From Chloroflexota bacterium (GTDB taxonomy: Bacteria; Chloroflexota; Ktedonobacteria; Ktedonobacterales; Ktedonobacteraceae), in the NCBI GenBank assembly GCA_005879655.1, contig VBJK01000173.1:1-9221 (forward strand): a DNA stretch of 9,221 bases. Reading direction: 5' to 3'. This document shows positions 6,849 through 9,221 of the stretch, one piece after another. Below the pieces are notes generated by a model that was not told the origin of the DNA, ran no database searches, and worked only from the letters and a program-made list of their open reading frames with translations. Every line of letters starts with the position of its first letter. Within the stretch, counting starts at the first letter, position 1. The position numbers and the translations under genes are program-made.

Positions 6849-7886
6849 ATGGTTAACTCGCTGTATTGTACAATGTTTTTGGCAAGGTGGCAGAGTACTC
6901 TCTTGCCTTTTCTACGAGAAAAATGTACTATGCAAACACGTAATGCCAGAGAATCAAGGAGGGCAAAGCCAACGGCAGGCTTCTCAGTAATATATCAAGA
7001 CCATCATCTTTTAATTGTCAATAAAAAGCCAGGGATCGTCATACATCCTACCTATAAACATGCCGATGATACGATGTGGAACGAGCTATTGGACTATGTT
7101 ACAGAACTGGGTGACGATGGTTGGCGGCCCCCTGAGCTACCCGACGAGCCAGAGTGGACACAAGCACCACCAGCTGTACAAGAGATGCTCCGACAAATGC
7201 GCACCAAGCGACTGTGGGATGAAGAAGGATTATCACCCCGACCCTGTTTACTGCATCGTTTAGATAAGGACACCTCTGGCATTGTCGCACTTGCGCGTAC
7301 CGAGCGCTCTCGTCGGCACATTGTACGACAGTTTAACGACCATACAATCATGAAACGCTATCTGGCGGTTGTACAAGAAGGTGCCGCAACTTGGACCAAA
7401 CCGCTCACAGACTTTGCCGTGACGAAGCGCTTAGCGAGTGGTGACAGTATTGCCGTTGATCGCTCTTTCCTCTTTGCGGCCTCTGGTGACGAAGAGTATC
7501 TGTTAGACGGACCAATACAGCGTGACCCTGATGATCGGCGGCGCTGTATTGTGGGGGAAGATGGACAGCAGGCAATAACGCAGTTGAAAGTATGCATTAC
7601 TGAACATGGTTATGCATTGTTGGAGGTGCATCCAATTACTGGTAGGACACATCAGATTCGTGCACACCTTGCGGCACTCGGTTATGCCATCGTTGGCGAC
7701 CAACTCTACGCTGGACCAGAGATAAGTAGTCAGGCGACACTATCGCGCCAATTTCTGCACGCATACAGTCTCTCGTTTCGCCGTTATCCTGACAACGTGT
7801 TATCTACCTTCCATGCACCATTAGCTGAGGATTTGAGGACATGGCTTACAAAGAACTTCCGGGCGGCGTTAGGCTACATGGAGTAG
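6849..7886 (+). CDS. RluA-family pseudouridine synthase
   Basis: This enzyme converts specific uridines in RNA (23S rRNA or tRNA in characterised relatives) to pseudouridine. From the ATG at 6849 (345 residues; GGTGAGG at 6837-6843) it shows VIYQDHHLLIVNKKPGIVIHP (47-67), HRLDKDTSG (136-144) with catalytic Asp139, KRYLAVV (169-175) and the C-terminal HPITGRTHQIRAHLAALG (261-278) and GD-LY motif. No N-terminal S4 RNA-binding domain precedes the catalytic core. Between the HP motif and the catalytic Asp loop lies an extra acidic, Pro/Trp-containing segment of roughly 40 residues (about 85-130). The first 27 residues are unlike the family; if transcription starts at the plus-strand TACAAT (6869-6874), translation would begin at the ATG at 6930, giving 318 residues. 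The stop TAG is directly followed by the palindromic element. Which RNA position is modified cannot be told. Confidence 0.88.
   Translation: MVNSLYCTMFLARWQSTLLPFLREKCTMQTRNARESRRAKPTAGFSVIYQDHHLLIVNKKPGIVIHPTYKHADDTMWNELLDYVTELGDDGWRPPELPDEPEWTQAPPAVQEMLRQMRTKRLWDEEGLSPRPCLLHRLDKDTSGIVALARTERSRRHIVRQFNDHTIMKRYLAVVQEGAATWTKPLTDFAVTKRLASGDSIAVDRSFLFAASGDEEYLLDGPIQRDPDDRRRCIVGEDGQQAITQLKVCITEHGYALLEVHPITGRTHQIRAHLAALGYAIVGDQLYAGPEISSQATLSRQFLHAYSLSFRRYPDNVLSTFHAPLAEDLRTWLTKNFRAALGYME
6865..6893 (-). promoter_or_regulatory. Candidate promoter of the isomerase / oxidoreductase operon
   Basis: Read on the minus strand, CTGCCA (6888-6893, 4 of 6 to the -35 consensus) is followed after exactly 17 bases by TACAAT (6865-6870, 5 of 6 to the -10 consensus). 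Transcription would start near 6858, leaving a leader of about 37 bases before the ATG at 6821 that includes its strong ribosome binding site. The -10 lies in the perfect palindrome ATTGTACAAT (6865-6874), so a TACAAT is also present on the plus strand, although no matching -35 is visible for it there. Confidence 0.5.
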
Positions 7887-8088
7887 GGGGTGCACGTCAA
7901 TTTTTTGCGCCGAGGCCACGCAGGGCAACCACAAGGGATTGCCCCTACAATGGTACGAATCAACCTGTGATGCGCGTTCGTACCATTGTAGGGGCAATCC
8001 CTTGTGGTTGCCCTGCGTGGCCTTATTTGACCGGTATTGTCCCATGTGGTTGCCCCTAGCCTCGGCGCAAGAAATTGACGTGCACCCC
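7887..8088. mobile_element. MITE-like non-coding element with terminal inverted repeats
   Basis: The left end (7887-7916) and the right end (8059-8088) are 30-base inverted repeats, beginning GGGGTGCACGTCAATTTTTT, with 29 of 30 bases matching. Between them is a second, perfect inverted repeat. The element is about 202 bases and encodes no protein; apparent short frames on both strands are by-products of the symmetry. Size, terminal repeats and lack of coding capacity fit a miniature inverted-repeat transposable element that would need a transposase from elsewhere. The 7-base sequence TGGAGTA occurs at 7879-7885 and again at 8097-8103, a possible target duplication although the right copy is 8 bases outside the terminal repeat. 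As RNA it would form a very stable stem and could end transcription of the upstream gene. Confidence 0.7.
7913..8023. repeat. Perfect 47-base inverted repeat with 17-base loop, REP-like units
   Basis: Arms 7913-7959 and 7977-8023 are exact reverse complements, separated by a 17-base loop (7960-7976). Each arm contains its own small hairpin: in the left arm GGGCAA (7923-7928) pairs with TTGCCC (7939-7944). A third, decayed copy of the unit lies just outside: TCCCATGTGGTTGCCC (8040-8055) matches 7998-8013 at 15 of 16 bases. The left arm overlaps the outer terminal repeat by four bases, while 35 bases separate the right arm from the right terminal repeat. The lack of any mismatch suggests recent origin or conversion between arms. 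Confidence 0.9.
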
Positions 8089-8111
8089 ACAAGAGGTGGA
8101 GTAACGCAGAG

Positions 8112-8141
8112 TTTACTTTAAGATATATTGTGTGCTATCAT
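8112..8141 (+). promoter_or_regulatory. Candidate promoter of the 184-residue unknown gene
   Basis: TTTACT (8112-8117, 4 of 6 to the -35 consensus) and TATCAT (8136-8141, 5 of 6 to the -10 consensus) are 18 bases apart. The predicted start near 8148 gives a leader of about 30 bases before the ATG at 8179, containing the ribosome binding site GAGAGG (8165-8170). It lies just outside the right end of the palindromic element, so the gene probably has its own transcription independent of the pseudouridine synthase. Confidence 0.45.
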
Positions 8142-8178
8142 AGATAACCTGTACGATATTGATTGAGAGGCGTATAAA

Positions 8179-8733
8179 ATGCAACCTATCAGCTATCCAC
8201 CCAATACCGGTTCTTTTGCGAATTTGAGCGAAGAGGATAAGAAGAAACGACTAGATGCAATGGTCAAGCTCTGGCAAAGTGATACAGAGCGTCGTCTTCA
8301 GCGTGAGGGATATGCAGAGTTTCGCAAAGCGATGGGCCTGGATGAATATCGCTATGCCGTTTGGTTACGTTTTCCAGAGTGGGAGCGCTCGGTAGTTGTT
8401 GGGCAGGTCGTTGCCTTGCGTAAAGGAGCCGATACGGTGGAGACGCCAGTATTATTTAGCCTGTGGCGGCGTGAGCTACTCTTGAAAACATTGCCTGATT
8501 GGAAAAAAAACTTGCCCCATGAGACCGTATTTAATATTGTCATGTGCATTACGCCCGGTGGCTTGGGGGAGGGCAGTAAGTGGGCCGTGGCGATGCCAAA
8601 AGAGATGATTGATCGTTATCGGCCCGGTTGGCCCACACAGCGGGAGTGGGTAGCCTGGACACGCTCGTTTGATTGGCTCTCAGTCGGGATAGGTTTTATA
8701 CGTGCCATGATTGATACATTAGACGCACAATAG
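8179..8733 (+). CDS. Trp-rich hypothetical protein, 184 residues
   Basis: I do not recognise this protein. The start is supported by GAGAGG (8165-8170) eight bases before the ATG and by a candidate promoter upstream. It is soluble-looking, with no signal peptide, membrane helix or cysteine cluster (one Cys). A charged helical N-terminal part (about 17-50, rich in Lys, Arg, Glu) is followed by a mixed region with likely beta strands (57-100, with VWLRFPEW and VVVGQVVALR) and a C-terminal part with repeated Trp pairs. It has ten tryptophans, about 5 percent of residues, which is unusual. It stands alone between the palindromic element and a small Gln/Gly-rich gene that has its own promoter. Codon use looks like that of its neighbours. 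That it is a real gene is likely; the function is unknown. Confidence 0.7.
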   Translation: MQPISYPPNTGSFANLSEEDKKKRLDAMVKLWQSDTERRLQREGYAEFRKAMGLDEYRYAVWLRFPEWERSVVVGQVVALRKGADTVETPVLFSLWRRELLLKTLPDWKKNLPHETVFNIVMCITPGGLGEGSKWAVAMPKEMIDRYRPGWPTQREWVAWTRSFDWLSVGIGFIRAMIDTLDAQ

Positions 8734-8768
8734 TCTCGCTTCATCCACTTTTCTATCACTTCCACAAT

Positions 8769-8797
8769 TTTACAATTTACCAGCGGAGTCATATACT
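8769..8797 (+). promoter_or_regulatory. Strong candidate promoter of the Gln/Gly-rich small gene
   Basis: TTTACA (8769-8774) matches the -35 consensus at 5 of 6 positions, and TATACT (8792-8797) matches the -10 consensus at 5 of 6, with the optimal 17-base spacer. This is the best sigma-70-type promoter seen in the window. The start near 8804 would give a leader of about 50 bases before the ATG at 8856. Confidence 0.6.
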
Positions 8798-8855
8798 GTT
8801 ACTGGCAAATACAAAGTGAAGCAGCATCAAGCGAAAGTTGAAAGGACGCTTTCCA

Positions 8856-9221
8856 ATGAACAACGACAATCAGCAAGCTCAATACAATCAGCAACCACAA
8901 AATCCTGCTACAAATCAAAGCATTGCAGAACAACAACAAAGCCAGGGCTTATTGGGTGGAGTACGTGATATGGCTGAACAACAAGTTGAGCAGGTTATCG
9001 ATAACGTTGCTACTAAGATTCCGGGTGGCCAGCTCTATGCCGAGCAGGCGAAAGATGCGGCGTCTGGTGTACTAGATACCGTGCAGCAAGAGGCAGAGAG
9101 ACGCGTTAATGACATGTTGGGCGGCGCGCAAAAAGAGGCAGAGAAGCGCGTCGGTGGTATGTTGGGTGGCATGTTTGGCGGGCTACTGGGTGGCAATCAG
9201 CAGAATCAAGGGAATAAGTAA
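8856..9221 (+). CDS. Gln/Gly-rich low-complexity small protein, 121 residues
   Basis: No family is recognised. The ATG at 8856 is preferred because AAAGGA (8841-8846) lies nine bases upstream; an in-frame TTG at 8838 has no good site. The first 30 residues are Gln/Asn-rich and probably disordered. Residues about 32-60 and 60-100 look like amphipathic helices rich in Ala, Glu, Val and Lys. There is an internal near-repeat, QQEAERRVNDMLGG then QKEAEKRVGGMLGG, at about 76-104. The C-terminus is a Gly/Leu/Met stretch (GGMLGGMFGGLLGG) followed by a polar Gln/Asn tail. There is no cysteine, tryptophan, signal peptide or clear membrane helix. This composition suggests a self-associating or surface-binding protein, for example coating a granule or membrane; that is inference only. 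It has a strong promoter of its own and the reading frame ends with the last base of the window. Confidence 0.7.
   Translation: MNNDNQQAQYNQQPQNPATNQSIAEQQQSQGLLGGVRDMAEQQVEQVIDNVATKIPGGQLYAEQAKDAASGVLDTVQQEAERRVNDMLGGAQKEAEKRVGGMLGGMFGGLLGGNQQNQGNK

Noticed and set aside
7887..8088. CRISPR array or phage attachment site
   Set aside because: Repeats are inverted rather than regularly spaced direct repeats, there are no spacers, and no cas, integrase or tRNA gene is nearby.
7841..8121. Several short frames on both strands across the palindromic element
   Set aside because: They encode mirror-image, near-identical peptides that result from the inverted repeats, not from selection for a protein.

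Overview
The window looks like a piece of a free-living, saprophytic bacterial chromosome. The best taxonomic guess is Chloroflexota of the Ktedonobacteria type. That guess is inference. It rests on the balanced GC, a zinc-ribbon / Pro-Gly-rich linker / single membrane helix / jelly-roll protein, a glycoside hydrolase lipoprotein, paired sugar oxidoreductase and TIM-barrel genes, and a palindrome-rich miniature element. No rRNA, tRNA or CRISPR array was seen.

Layout. Bases 1-479 are an AT-rich stretch with no convincing gene; it holds a terminator-like stem-loop (259-287) and a possible promoter for the next gene. A plus-strand pair follows: a lipoprotein of glycoside hydrolase family 3 (480-1727) and, 30 bases on, an ATP-grasp ligase with an L-amino-acid-ligase-type C-terminus (1758-3014). 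Next is a membrane-anchored zinc-ribbon protein with a 150-base tandem duplication in its linker (3182-4564). It converges, with a 9-base gap, on a minus-strand operon read from 6821 down to 4574: a sugar phosphate isomerase/epimerase-like TIM barrel, then a Gfo/Idh/MocA oxidoreductase. An RluA-type pseudouridine synthase (6849-7886) diverges from that operon, and the intergenic -10 region is a perfect palindrome.

Immediately after the pseudouridine synthase stop codon lies a non-coding element of about 200 bases (7887-8088). It has 30-base terminal inverted repeats (29/30 match) around a perfect 47-base inverted repeat, itself made of smaller REP-like hairpins. Flanking TGGAGTA direct repeats suggest it inserted at the end of the synthase gene. 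Two small genes of unknown function follow, each with its own credible promoter: a Trp-rich 184-residue protein (8179-8733) and a Gln/Gly-rich low-complexity protein of 121 residues (8856-9221).

How the genes work together. The minus-strand pair very probably acts on the same sugar or polyol. The first pair may link cell-wall or oligosaccharide hydrolysis to peptide or amide-bond formation, but that is speculative. The remaining genes look like independent units. No defence or secretion system is visible. The most unusual item is the nested palindromic element and its possible insertion footprint.
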